Positions 45,263 through 53,498 of a stretch of DNA of 64,000 nucleotides are shown here, piece after piece. The DNA is from QQVM01 sp035341855 (GTDB lineage: Bacteria > Bacteroidota > Bacteroidia > AKYH767-A > 2013-40CM-41-45). Location: positions 1-64,000 of the forward strand of contig DAOQWA010000014.1 of assembly GCA_035341855.1 (NCBI GenBank). Reading direction: 5' to 3'. How positions within the stretch are numbered: position 1 is the stretch's first letter; each line of letters starts with the position of its first letter. The notes under the pieces are model-generated. The model was given only the letters and a program-made list of their open reading frames with translations, ran no database searches and had not been told where the DNA came from. A program made the position numbers and the translations under genes.

Positions 45263-47947
45263 ATGATTTCATTCCGTTTTCTGCGTCGGATAATAGCTTC
45301 CGGCTCCTTCCTTATCTTATTTTCTTTACTCTGGTCTTCGTGTTCGAATACAAAAGATACCTGGGTGAACAGAAGATTTCATAACCTTTCCGCACATTAT
45401 AATGGTTACTATAATGCCGGCTTGAAGGTACAGGACGGCGTCGATCGACTTGCAGCCTCACATGAAAACAAGTACGATCGAACTCTGTCAGTTTTTCAAT
45501 ATGCCAATTCCGAAAAATCCAAGGCTATTTACCCCCAGATGGATGATGCCATGAAACGTTTGGGAACAGTTATCCAAAGACATACCATTCTGGATAAACG
45601 AGGAAATGAAAAGCCGGATTCCGAGAAGTGGATAGATGATAACTGGCTTTTGTACGGACAAGCACTTTTTTATAAGCATCAATACTTTGAAGCCATTGAA
45701 GCTTTTCAATATGTTGAAGTAACATACAAAAAATCCCCAACACGTCATCTTGGTTCCATGTGGCTGGCTAAATGTTATCTGCAGCTAACCATGCTTCGTG
45801 AAGCAGAAAACAAACTGGACTACCTGCGAAATCAGAAGGATTTTCCTAAAAAGAAGATTTGGGAATTAGCAGCCGTGAATGCAGACTTTTATCTCCAAAC
45901 GAAAAATTTCGATAAAACTATCGATCACCTTGAAATAGCATACAAGGAAGCTCCAAAAAGAACTGACAGGATTCGTTTTATGTTCATCCTTGCTCAGCTT
46001 TATCAACAGAAAGAGGAGTATCAGAAAGCATTTGACTTGTATACTCAAGTAATAAAGAAGAACCCTCCTTATGAAATGGATTTTAATGCCAGAATCAATA
46101 GGGCCCGATGCTCTGATGGAGGAGGCAAGGGCGGGGAGATGGTGAGGAGGGAATTAACCAAAATGGAAAAGGATCCAAAGAATCTTGAATACCTTGACCA
46201 GATATATTTTGCACTGGCAGGACTCGCAGAAAAAGAAGGCAATGAGCCTGAAGAAATGAGATTGCTGAATAAGTCAATTCAGTCAAGTGTAGGAAATCAA
46301 AATCAGAAAGCGATTTCTTATTTGGCCCTTGCCAAAATTTATTTCGCCAGACCTGATTATAAAAATGCACAACTGTACTATGATAGTTGTATCACTAATC
46401 TCAGCAATGATCATCCTGATTATACCGAAACGCTTACCATCAGGAACAGCCTCACTCGATTAGTGAAATATCTTAAGACCATTGAAGTTGAAGATAGCCT
46501 GCAGGCACTTAGTAAAATGACGCCCGAACAGCTCAATACACTCATCAATGATAAACTGCGACAAGATTCTTTGGCCCTTGCAGAACAAAAAAAGTTGGAT
46601 GCAGAGCAGCAGGTAAATACAATTTTTAGTCCGGCTAATTCAAAGGAAATTAATACTTTCAACAGAGCCTCAGGGTCTAACTGGTACTTTTATAATCCTC
46701 AGGCCATTAGTTTTGGCTTCAATGAGTTTGAAAAGAAATGGGGAAAAAGAAAGCTGGAAGACAACTGGAGACGTAGTAGCAAAGCCACTGTCTTGGCAAC
46801 CGGTTTTGAACAGGAAGGAACCGATACCTCAACGACTGTTGAGGTTGAAATAAAGGATCCGGTTCTTGCTGCACAAAAGAAGAGGGGGGATATGTTAAAA
46901 GGAGTTCCTCAAACACCTGAAGACATTGAAAAATCCACAACAAAAATAATCGATGCATATTATAATGCAGCAATGATATACAGGGAGCAGCTCAACGACC
47001 TAAAAGCCTCCGCTGAAATGTTTGAAACACTTCTTCAAAAGTATCCTGGCAACAGATTTGAAGTCCAGTCATATTATCAGCTATACCGTATTTACAATCA
47101 AGATGGAAATTCCGCTAAAGCAAACGTGTACAAAAATCTGATTCTTACAAAGTACGCCGACACCGAATATGCTGAGATCATAAGAAACCCAAATTATGCT
47201 CAGGATCTTGCAGGAAAAAGATCCAGTCTTGAGATCTTCTACGAAGAGACATATCACAAATATTTAAGCGGAGATTACATAACTGTTATGCAGCGCAAGG
47301 CTCAGGCTGATGTTAAATTTCCACTGAATCCCCTGACACCTAAATTCGATATGCTTAAAACTTTAGCCGTTGGTAGAACTCAACCAATCGCAATGTTTGA
47401 AGCCTCATTACTTGACATCGTTCGGAACTATTCAAATGATCCGGTAAAAGATGAAGCCCAGATAATATTGGATTATATCCGTGGAATGAAAGGCGCTTCA
47501 ACTGATTCCGGCTCTGGTGCTACAACATCTGTTATACCTCTACCCCCGGCTACTGATTCATTATCAAATATCAAATTGTACAACTACTTGCCTGATACCA
47601 TGCATTATGTAATCATAATTTTTCAGGCAGTAGGTGGAGAAGTTGACGGGCTTAAGCTCAAAACGAAGCTGTCAGATTTTAATGGTAAATATTACGGAAC
47701 CAATAACTATAATATCTCGGACCTGATGTTTGACCACAGAAAGAAGGTGGTTATCGTAAAATCCTTTAAGAATAAAAAAGAGGCACTTGAGTACAACAAA
47801 CACATTTATAATCATGACGAGATTTATGGCAACATTAATCCTAATGCTTATGAACAGTTTGTTATCTCAATTAATAATTTTCCTACGCTCCTGAGAGAAA
47901 AGAATACAAATGAATACGACGAATTTTATCGACCTTTTTATCGATAA
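45263..47947 (+). CDS. PorW/SprE-like T9SS lipoprotein with TPR repeats
   Basis: This is an 894-residue lipoprotein (WSSC, Cys27). The segment DTWVNRRFHNLSAHYNGYYN near the N-terminus is a hallmark of SprE/PorW, which are needed for type IX secretion and, in gliding species, for movement. TPR helices fill residues about 110-400, for example WLLYGQALFYKHQYFEAIEA and ALAKIYFARPDYKNAQLYYD. A second TPR-like section follows at 560-640. The C-terminal 200 residues contain a beta/alpha unit with repeated DEAQIILDYIRGMKG-type helices. It acts in the periplasm. Many T9SS substrates in this window depend on such a system. The start is ATG 45263, with a TTG just before it. Confidence 0.88.
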   Translation: MISFRFLRRIIASGSFLILFSLLWSSCSNTKDTWVNRRFHNLSAHYNGYYNAGLKVQDGVDRLAASHENKYDRTLSVFQYANSEKSKAIYPQMDDAMKRLGTVIQRHTILDKRGNEKPDSEKWIDDNWLLYGQALFYKHQYFEAIEAFQYVEVTYKKSPTRHLGSMWLAKCYLQLTMLREAENKLDYLRNQKDFPKKKIWELAAVNADFYLQTKNFDKTIDHLEIAYKEAPKRTDRIRFMFILAQLYQQKEEYQKAFDLYTQVIKKNPPYEMDFNARINRARCSDGGGKGGEMVRRELTKMEKDPKNLEYLDQIYFALAGLAEKEGNEPEEMRLLNKSIQSSVGNQNQKAISYLALAKIYFARPDYKNAQLYYDSCITNLSNDHPDYTETLTIRNSLTRLVKYLKTIEVEDSLQALSKMTPEQLNTLINDKLRQDSLALAEQKKLDAEQQVNTIFSPANSKEINTFNRASGSNWYFYNPQAISFGFNEFEKKWGKRKLEDNWRRSSKATVLATGFEQEGTDTSTTVEVEIKDPVLAAQKKRGDMLKGVPQTPEDIEKSTTKIIDAYYNAAMIYREQLNDLKASAEMFETLLQKYPGNRFEVQSYYQLYRIYNQDGNSAKANVYKNLILTKYADTEYAEIIRNPNYAQDLAGKRSSLEIFYEETYHKYLSGDYITVMQRKAQADVKFPLNPLTPKFDMLKTLAVGRTQPIAMFEASLLDIVRNYSNDPVKDEAQIILDYIRGMKGASTDSGSGATTSVIPLPPATDSLSNIKLYNYLPDTMHYVIIIFQAVGGEVDGLKLKTKLSDFNGKYYGTNNYNISDLMFDHRKKVVIVKSFKNKKEALEYNKHIYNHDEIYGNINPNAYEQFVISINNFPTLLREKNTNEYDEFYRPFYR

Positions 47948-48190
47948 ACAGGTTTTTCCGTATTTTTTTGATATTCAGAGACTTTCTTTAAAAAAATTTT
48001 GTGGCCTTGTTTTGCCTGTAAGGAATCAACGGCTTTTTCAACAAGAAGGCATAGAAAATAGTGTACTTTTAGCCTAAAATACAAGCTTTGAAAACTCCTT
48101 GTTAATATAGACTAACAAAACTTGTTACTAACTATTTAAACTCCTGGTTTACAAGACTTTGTTTCTTGAATGAAGGCCTGATAACTTGGC
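47948..48190. other. Intergenic region without visible gene
   Basis: Together with the promoter and leader of bactofilin this is a 340-nt gap. I see no gene. TTGTTA (48099-48104), TAACAA (48113-48118) and TTGTTA (48122-48127) alternate as inverted and direct copies and could be an operator for the promoter that follows. Confidence 0.35.
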
Positions 48191-48221
48191 TTTGCATCGC
48201 ATAAATATTGTGTTAACTTTG
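48191..48221 (+). promoter_or_regulatory. Promoter of bactofilin and atpZ
   Basis: TTTG (48191-48194), a 19-nt spacer and TAACTTTG (48214-48221) form a perfect Bacteroidota promoter, 67 nt before the bactofilin ATG. Confidence 0.78.
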
Positions 48222-48287
48222 TAAACCTTTTTAAAAAACCTAGAGAATTCAGAGGGGATTGTCTTTAATTTTTCAACAGGAAATAAC

Positions 48288-48725
48288 ATGTTCAATAACA
48301 AAGAAAAAAAGAACGCCGGTGTTCCCGGAAAAAGTTCTGAAAACACAACCGCTTCGATCAATTTAATTGGTGCCGGAACAGTAATCGAAGGTGATGTACG
48401 TTCAAATGGTGACATTCGAATTGACGGAACCGTTCATGGGAAAGTCGTTTCAAAAGCAAAAGTCGTTGTTGGATCAACAGGAACGGTTGATGGAGACGTA
48501 ACTTGCCAAAACTCTGATCTGTCCGGAACAGTAAAAGGTAAGATGAGTGTTTCTGATCTTTTGTTTCTAAAATCTTCCGCAAAGATTATTGGCGACATTG
48601 TTACCGGAAAACTCGTTGTTGAAGTAGGTGCAACATTTACCGGATCTTGTAACATGGGACCTGTCATTAAGGATATCAAGTATGTCGACAAGCCCGCAGA
48701 AAACGCCAAAGAGAAAACAGCCTGA
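48288..48725 (+). CDS. Bactofilin (polymer-forming cytoskeletal protein)
   Basis: This is a 145-residue protein. The core (about 22-120) is a run of short beta-solenoid rungs, for example INLIGAGTVIEGDVRSNGDI, RIDGTVHGKVVSKAKVVVG and GDVTCQNSDLSGTVKG, typical of bactofilins. They assemble into filaments that scaffold cell-wall enzymes and cell shape. The ends are unstructured and charged. It overlaps atpZ by 44 nt and lies downstream of the PorW/SprE-like gene with its own promoter. An M23 peptidase, a frequent bactofilin partner, is encoded 3 kb away. Confidence 0.94.
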   Translation: MFNNKEKKNAGVPGKSSENTTASINLIGAGTVIEGDVRSNGDIRIDGTVHGKVVSKAKVVVGSTGTVDGDVTCQNSDLSGTVKGKMSVSDLLFLKSSAKIIGDIVTGKLVVEVGATFTGSCNMGPVIKDIKYVDKPAENAKEKTA

Positions 48726-48912
48726 TTTTTCCTACATGCGCTATGCATCGATGGGTACACAAATGCTCATCATCATAGGTCTGGGAGTTTTTGGTGGTTA
48801 TTATTTAGACAAGTACCTGGAATTGAAAATCCCTGTTTTTACTCTCACGCTGAGTTTATTGTCAGTTGGCATTGCTATTTATCTAAGCATAAAAGATTTT
48901 TTAAAAAAATAA
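48682..48912 (+). CDS. atpZ: AtpZ-like ATP synthase accessory membrane protein
   Basis: This is a 76-residue protein with two membrane helices (about 22-42 and 47-70): MGTQMLIIIGLGVFGGYYLD and FTLTLSLLSVGIAIYLSI. The GGYYLD turn between them is typical of AtpZ, a small protein encoded at the front of atp operons and linked to ATP synthase assembly or Mg2+ uptake. The start is ATG 48682, inside the bactofilin gene (44-nt overlap). The frame upstream of it has no protein-like content. Translation is probably coupled to bactofilin. Confidence 0.88.
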   Translation: MSTSPQKTPKRKQPDFSYMRYASMGTQMLIIIGLGVFGGYYLDKYLELKIPVFTLTLSLLSVGIAIYLSIKDFLKK

Positions 48913-48960
48913 ATCAATAAGCCCCTCGCAAATGCGCGGGGTTCTTTGTTCACCTGCTTT

Positions 48961-49332
48961 ATGAAAAATTATATTGTCTTGTTAACAGCGCTGACCGGTG
49001 CATTAGTTGCCGGAGCTTTTCTGTTCTCTACTTCAGCTTATGGTGAAATGTTGGACTCCGTTACCTGGTCTCTTTTATTTTACTTTGTGTTTATCACATT
49101 GATCTTTCATATTGGCTTAGTCAAGACATCCAAAGGGCGTCCGCAGGTATTTATTCGCTATTATATGGCCTCCACAACATTTAAGTTGTTGCTGCACATG
49201 GGAATCATCATTATCTATGCCCTGTTTAATAAAGAAGACGCCATCCGGTTCATTATTAGTTTTTTGATTTATTATCTCATCTTTACAGCTTTCGAGGTTG
49301 CAGTAGCCTGGAAGCAGTTTCGAAAAAATTAA
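48961..49332 (+). CDS. Small membrane protein in the atp cluster (AtpI-like position)
   Basis: This is a 123-residue protein with four hydrophobic helices (about 4-25, 38-58, 72-92 and 98-118). It stands where atpI stands in other atp clusters, between atpZ and atpB, but the sequence is too diverged for me to confirm the family. The start is ATG 48961. A TTG at 48946 in the same frame is less likely. A weak hairpin (CCCC...GGGG) lies between atpZ and this gene. Confidence 0.78.
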   Translation: MKNYIVLLTALTGALVAGAFLFSTSAYGEMLDSVTWSLLFYFVFITLIFHIGLVKTSKGRPQVFIRYYMASTTFKLLLHMGIIIIYALFNKEDAIRFIISFLIYYLIFTAFEVAVAWKQFRKN

Positions 49333-49448
49333 AACCAGGCGGTATATTTTTATAACCATTTTTGGCTTCATTATTATGCAGTGTTTTTCAGAAAAGATTA
49401 AATCATATTAGCTCTTCAGTTGAATTGAGAATGAACAAATTTTGATCC

Positions 49449-50561
49449 ATGCAAAAAGCACAGATCCTGCAAGTCGGAATTTTTAAGTCATCGGTAAAAC
49501 TGAAAGAACCATTCATTATTTCTTTGGGTAAATTGGAATACGCAGAGAATATCATCGTAGAGATACTGGATAGTTCCGGAAGAAAAGGCTACGGTGAAGG
49601 AAGCCCTTTTCGGAGCATTCATGGAGAAACCAGCGATACCTGTTTTTCGGTCGGAATAGAATTTGGAAAACTATTGAAAGGACAAAACCCACTTCTCATC
49701 TGTGAATGCTCGGCCTTGATGGACTCTTATATTTTTGGAAACACAAGCATAAAAAGCGCTTTTAACATTGCACTACACGACCTTGCAGCTCAACATGCAG
49801 GTCTTCCTTTGTATAAATTTTTGGGAGGTACTGAAAATAAAAATTTGTTCACCGACTATACAGTTAGCCTCGCGAATTCAGAAAAGATGGTTGCTGATGC
49901 TGAAAAAATTGTAAGCGCAGGATTTCCTGTTATAAAGGTTAAGTTGGGAGACTCAATGGAAAAAGATTTCGACAGAATTAAAGCTATCAGGGACAGAGTC
50001 GCAAATGAAATACCTTTACGAATTGACGCTAATCAAGGCTGGAGTTTTTCGGATGCCGCAGGCATATTACCCAAATTGGAACCCTTTAATATTCAACATT
50101 GCGAAGAACCTATTTCTCGTAAAGATTATTTACTCTTAAAAGATTTACGAAACCTGAGCAACATACCGATCATGAGCGACGAATCCTGCTTCGATCACCA
50201 AGATGCACAAAAATTGGTGTCACTCAAAGCTTGTGATTCATTTAATGTGAAGCTCGGAAAATCTGCAGGAATATCAACTGCCATGAAAATTATCAGAATC
50301 GCTGAGTCAAACAACATGCCTTTGCAAATCGGGGGCTTTCTCGAATCCAGACTTGGATTTACAGCAGCCGCCCATCTGGCAATGGCCTGTAAAGAAACTC
50401 CATACATCGATTTTGATACTCCACTGATGTTTTCTCAAGATTTTGTCAGTGGAGGAATTCAATATTCGGATAAAGGCATGATCAGAATTCAGGATGAACC
50501 CGGATTGGGTGCATATTTTGACGAGAAATACCTTAGAAATCTTGATTCCTTCGTTGTTTGA
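49449..50561 (+). CDS. Dipeptide epimerase (L-Ala-D/L-Glu epimerase type)
   Basis: This 370-residue enolase-superfamily enzyme belongs to the muconate-lactonising subgroup. All expected residues are present: K163 and K165 in VIKVKLG, D193 in RIDANQGW, E219/E220 in HCEEP, D244 in SDESC as Mg2+ ligands, and K268 in NVKLG as the opposing acid/base. Such enzymes epimerise L-Ala-D-Glu from recycled murein peptides to L-Ala-L-Glu for breakdown. The gene lies between the AtpI-position gene and atpB, but atpB has its own promoter, so its link to ATP synthase may be only positional. Confidence 0.9.
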   Translation: MQKAQILQVGIFKSSVKLKEPFIISLGKLEYAENIIVEILDSSGRKGYGEGSPFRSIHGETSDTCFSVGIEFGKLLKGQNPLLICECSALMDSYIFGNTSIKSAFNIALHDLAAQHAGLPLYKFLGGTENKNLFTDYTVSLANSEKMVADAEKIVSAGFPVIKVKLGDSMEKDFDRIKAIRDRVANEIPLRIDANQGWSFSDAAGILPKLEPFNIQHCEEPISRKDYLLLKDLRNLSNIPIMSDESCFDHQDAQKLVSLKACDSFNVKLGKSAGISTAMKIIRIAESNNMPLQIGGFLESRLGFTAAAHLAMACKETPYIDFDTPLMFSQDFVSGGIQYSDKGMIRIQDEPGLGAYFDEKYLRNLDSFVV

Positions 50562-50785
50562 GAAAATTGATCAAACATTTATTTCCCCATCTCATCGGCT
50601 TATTGTTTTTCTTTCTCTGTCACAATTCAACTCCGTTTAAATATTATTTTTTTTCAATAGAAGCCATCTTTTTACGAACTTTTTATGCCGAAAAGATTGG
50701 TGATAAATAAAAATAAGGCCGACTCGTAATTATCTGATTTTCAAGAGGTAATAAATCAACTTTTTCCTGCTAATATGACAATTTG

Positions 50786-50816
50786 TTTGTTGATTCGAGC
50801 CAAAGTAGTACTTTTG
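50786..50816 (+). promoter_or_regulatory. Promoter of the atpBEFHAG operon
   Basis: TTTG (50786-50789), a 19-nt spacer and TACTTTTG (50809-50816) are a perfect match to the Bacteroidota consensus, 30 nt before the atpB ATG. It also rules out the longer atpB start at 50783. Confidence 0.8.
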
Positions 50817-50845
50817 CGCTCTCTTTTAAAAAGACCACTGGTGAT

Positions 50846-51967
50846 ATGTTGCAACTGATTCATAATGCGGGAGTTTCGAAGGTAAGACTGTTTTTTACCC
50901 TTGTGTTGTTTTTCCTTTTTTCGGGAAAAGTAATAGCAAGTGAAGAAGCTCATACAGAAGCAGGTGAGGAGACTCATACGGAAAATAAATTTGACCCGGG
51001 AGCTTCCATAATGGAGCATATCGGTGATTCACATGATTGGCATCTCTTTGGACATGTATCCATGCCTTTACCGGTGATCATCTATTCCTCAAGCAGAGGC
51101 TTAGAAGTGTTTTCATCTTCTCGTTTTGAACACGGACATGCATCTTACAATGGATATTCACTTAATGAAAAGAATAAAATTGTAGCTGAAGCCGGTCATG
51201 AATTTTTTGATTTTTCAATTACAAAAAATGTTGCAGCATTATTTTTCAGTATAGCTCTGATGCTTTGGATGTTTTTATCGGTTGCAAAATCCTACTCACG
51301 AAGAAAGGGCCAGGCTCCAAAAGGAATGCAATCTTTTATGGAGCCATTGATCCTGTTTGTCAGAGATGAGATTGCCCGTCCAAGTATCGGAGAAAAGAAA
51401 TACATGAAGTTCATGCCATTTTTACTAACCGTCTTTTTCTTTATTTGGATTAACAATTTGCTCGGTTTAGTACCAATTTTACCGGGAGGAGCTAACCTGA
51501 CAGGCAATATTGCTGTTACGTTGACCCTTGCTGCTTTTACATTTTTAATTACTCTGTTCATCGCTAATAAAAATTATTGGCACCACATATTCGCCATGCC
51601 GGGTGTTCCTGTTTGGGTTTTGTTCCTTCTTACTCCAATTGAAATACTAGGGATTTTCCTTCGCCCCTTCGTTCTTATGATCCGGTTATTTGCAAATATT
51701 ACTGCCGGACATATCATTGCATTATCCTTCTTCAGTCTGATCTTCATCTTCGGTGAAATGAATACCGGGTTGGGATTCGGAGTTTCTGTGTTATCTGTAG
51801 CATTTGTCGTATTCATGACCATGCTTGAATTACTTGTTGCATTCTTGCAGGCTTATGTCTTCACCCTTCTTTCAGCGATCTATTTTGGAGCTGCTGTTGA
51901 AGAGCATCATCATGATCATCATGAGGAAGGAACACATGCTAATGTTGCAGAAGCGGCCATTGTTTAA
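50846..51967 (+). CDS. atpB: F0F1 ATP synthase subunit a
   Basis: Subunit a forms the stator half-channels for protons in F0. The 373-residue protein is longer than the E. coli form (271), because of an N-terminal exported domain of about 120 residues with a signal-like start (MLQLIHNAGVSKVRLFFTL) and acidic and His residues. This is usual in Bacteroidota. The C-terminal half has five helices. The hallmark LMIRLFANITAGHIIALS holds the essential Arg. A His-rich tail (EEHHHDHHEEG) closes it. The start ATG 50846 lies downstream of the promoter box. It is the first gene of atpBEFHAG. Confidence 0.95.
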   Translation: MLQLIHNAGVSKVRLFFTLVLFFLFSGKVIASEEAHTEAGEETHTENKFDPGASIMEHIGDSHDWHLFGHVSMPLPVIIYSSSRGLEVFSSSRFEHGHASYNGYSLNEKNKIVAEAGHEFFDFSITKNVAALFFSIALMLWMFLSVAKSYSRRKGQAPKGMQSFMEPLILFVRDEIARPSIGEKKYMKFMPFLLTVFFFIWINNLLGLVPILPGGANLTGNIAVTLTLAAFTFLITLFIANKNYWHHIFAMPGVPVWVLFLLTPIEILGIFLRPFVLMIRLFANITAGHIIALSFFSLIFIFGEMNTGLGFGVSVLSVAFVVFMTMLELLVAFLQAYVFTLLSAIYFGAAVEEHHHDHHEEGTHANVAEAAIV

Positions 51968-52002
51968 TTGAATTTTTATTAACCCTTAAATATATATACA
52001 CT

Positions 52003-52257
52003 ATGTTATCTTCAATTCTTCTGGAAGCAGGCAATTTGGGTCTCGGTTACGGGGTCGCTGCTTTAGGCGCCGGCCTTGCTGCACTTGGTGCAGGTGTTGG
52101 TATCGGACGTATCGGTGGTTCCGCCTTGGAAGCCATCGCACGTCAGCCTGAAGTATCAGGCGATATTCGCGCAAACATGATCCTTACCGCTGCTCTCGTT
52201 GAAGGTGCTGCCTTCTTCGCGATGGTAGTCGGCCTGTTGGTTACCTTCAAGAGCTAA
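52003..52257 (+). CDS. atpE: F0F1 ATP synthase subunit c
   Basis: This 84-residue hairpin of two membrane helices makes up the rotor ring. The conserved loop ARQPE (46-50) contacts F1. E67 in AALVEGAAFF carries the ion. The residue after Glu is Gly, and the Gln, Ser and Thr ligands of Na+-type rings are missing, so this ring is probably H+-driven. A strong hairpin follows the stop codon, 35 nt after atpB and 91 nt before atpF. Confidence 0.97.
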   Translation: MLSSILLEAGNLGLGYGVAALGAGLAALGAGVGIGRIGGSALEAIARQPEVSGDIRANMILTAALVEGAAFFAMVVGLLVTFKS

Positions 52258-52268
52258 TGCTTTTACTC

Positions 52269-52301
52269 GGATACGGTATGACGGTTGGTCATACCATATC
52301 C
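52269..52301 (+). promoter_or_regulatory. Hairpin between atpE and atpF
   Basis: Arms 52269-52282 and 52288-52301 pair over 14 positions with one mismatch (C52274 against A52296) and a 5-nt loop. A short T-rich stretch follows, but not a true T tract, so RNA stabilisation or partial termination is more likely than full stop. It sits right behind atpE, whose product is needed in the most copies. Confidence 0.65.
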
Positions 52302-52348
52302 TTGTTTCAGAAATTCAAAAAAATCAATCGATTAAAAAATAGCATATC

Positions 52349-52843
52349 ATGGAACTAATAAAACCGGAAATCGGCCTCATATTTTGGATGACCATATCAT
52401 TCTTATGCGTCCTGTTCATTTTAGGGAAATTTGCATGGCCAATGATCATGAACTCATTGAAAGAACGCGAAGTTTCAATTGCTGAAGCTTTAAATGCTGC
52501 CAAGAAAGCAAAAGAAGAAATGGCAGCATTAAAAGACGATAGTGAGATACTTTTACGTCAGGCTCGTGCAGAAAGAGATTTGATGTTGAAAGAAGCGCGT
52601 GAGGCGAAAGATACAATCATCGCTGATGCTAAGGTTAAAGCTCAGGCAGAGGGAAGTAAAATGATTGCTCAGGCTCAGGAAGCTATCAACAACCAAAAAA
52701 TGGCTGCAATTACAGAGTTAAAGAACTCTGTAGCTACCATGTCAATAGAAATTGCAGAAAAAATTCTTCGTCAGGAATTGAGTCGTGATGAAAAACAAAG
52801 ATCGCTGATGCAAAATCTGATGGACGATATTAATCTGAACTAA
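52349..52843 (+). CDS. atpF: F0F1 ATP synthase subunit b
   Basis: This is a 164-residue protein with one N-terminal membrane helix (about 8-28, GLIFWMTISFLCVLFILGKF) and a long charged coiled coil (35-150, rich in KKAKEEMAALKDD-type heptads). It forms the peripheral stalk that holds F1 against rotation. Length and layout are standard. It is followed 42 nt later by atpH. Confidence 0.95.
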   Translation: MELIKPEIGLIFWMTISFLCVLFILGKFAWPMIMNSLKEREVSIAEALNAAKKAKEEMAALKDDSEILLRQARAERDLMLKEAREAKDTIIADAKVKAQAEGSKMIAQAQEAINNQKMAAITELKNSVATMSIEIAEKILRQELSRDEKQRSLMQNLMDDINLN

Positions 52844-52885
52844 AATTGCAAGAAACAGGAATTAATAACCGGTAAAAGATCATCC

Positions 52886-53443
52886 ATGTTAGATACAGTT
52901 GTTGCCAAACGTTATGCAAAGTCTTTACTCAGCCTCGCAAAAGAAATGAACGTGTTGAATGAAGTGAATGCTGATATGAAATTCTTTGCATCTGTGTGCT
53001 CAGAAAATCGGGAGCTGCCTGTTTTGTTTCGTAACCCTATGGTGCCATCTCACAAGAAGCTGGCAATATTAAAGGCATTGTTTGGTTCAAAAATGACCAA
53101 GCTCTCAATAAGTTTTTTTGAGACTGTCACAAGCAAAGGTCGAGAAAAGTTCCTCTTTGATATTTCAAAGGCATATACTGAACAGTATAAAGTACTCAAC
53201 GGTATTCGTACAGCAGAAATTACATCTGCTGTAGGTCTTGATGATTCCCTCAGAGCTAAAGTTTATGAATTATTGAGAGGCAGCAACAATTCAGAAGTGG
53301 AACTCAATGAAAAAATTGATAAAAATCTGATTGGTGGATTTATCATTCGCATTGGTGATAAACAGTTCGATGGAAGTATTTCATCAGACTTAAAAAAACT
53401 GGCGAGAAAATTCTCTACCAATCCATACATAGCAAGAAACTAG
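52886..53443 (+). CDS. atpH: F0F1 ATP synthase subunit delta
   Basis: The 185-residue OSCP/delta protein caps the peripheral stalk on F1. The N-terminal helical domain starts MLDTVVAKRYAKSLLSLAKE, and the C-terminal part holds the conserved KIDKNLIGGFIIRIGDKQFD with the GGF-x-I-x-IGD pattern. The length is typical. It stands in the standard place before atpA. Confidence 0.95.
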   Translation: MLDTVVAKRYAKSLLSLAKEMNVLNEVNADMKFFASVCSENRELPVLFRNPMVPSHKKLAILKALFGSKMTKLSISFFETVTSKGREKFLFDISKAYTEQYKVLNGIRTAEITSAVGLDDSLRAKVYELLRGSNNSEVELNEKIDKNLIGGFIIRIGDKQFDGSISSDLKKLARKFSTNPYIARN

Positions 53444-53498
53444 TTTTTGTCTCTACAAAAACACCCTAAGAATAACTCAAATTTAAACAAGCAAAGAA

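Noticed and set aside
50783..50845. Longer atpB start
   Set aside because: It overlaps the perfect promoter at 50786-50816, and the signal-like N-terminus begins at ATG 50846.
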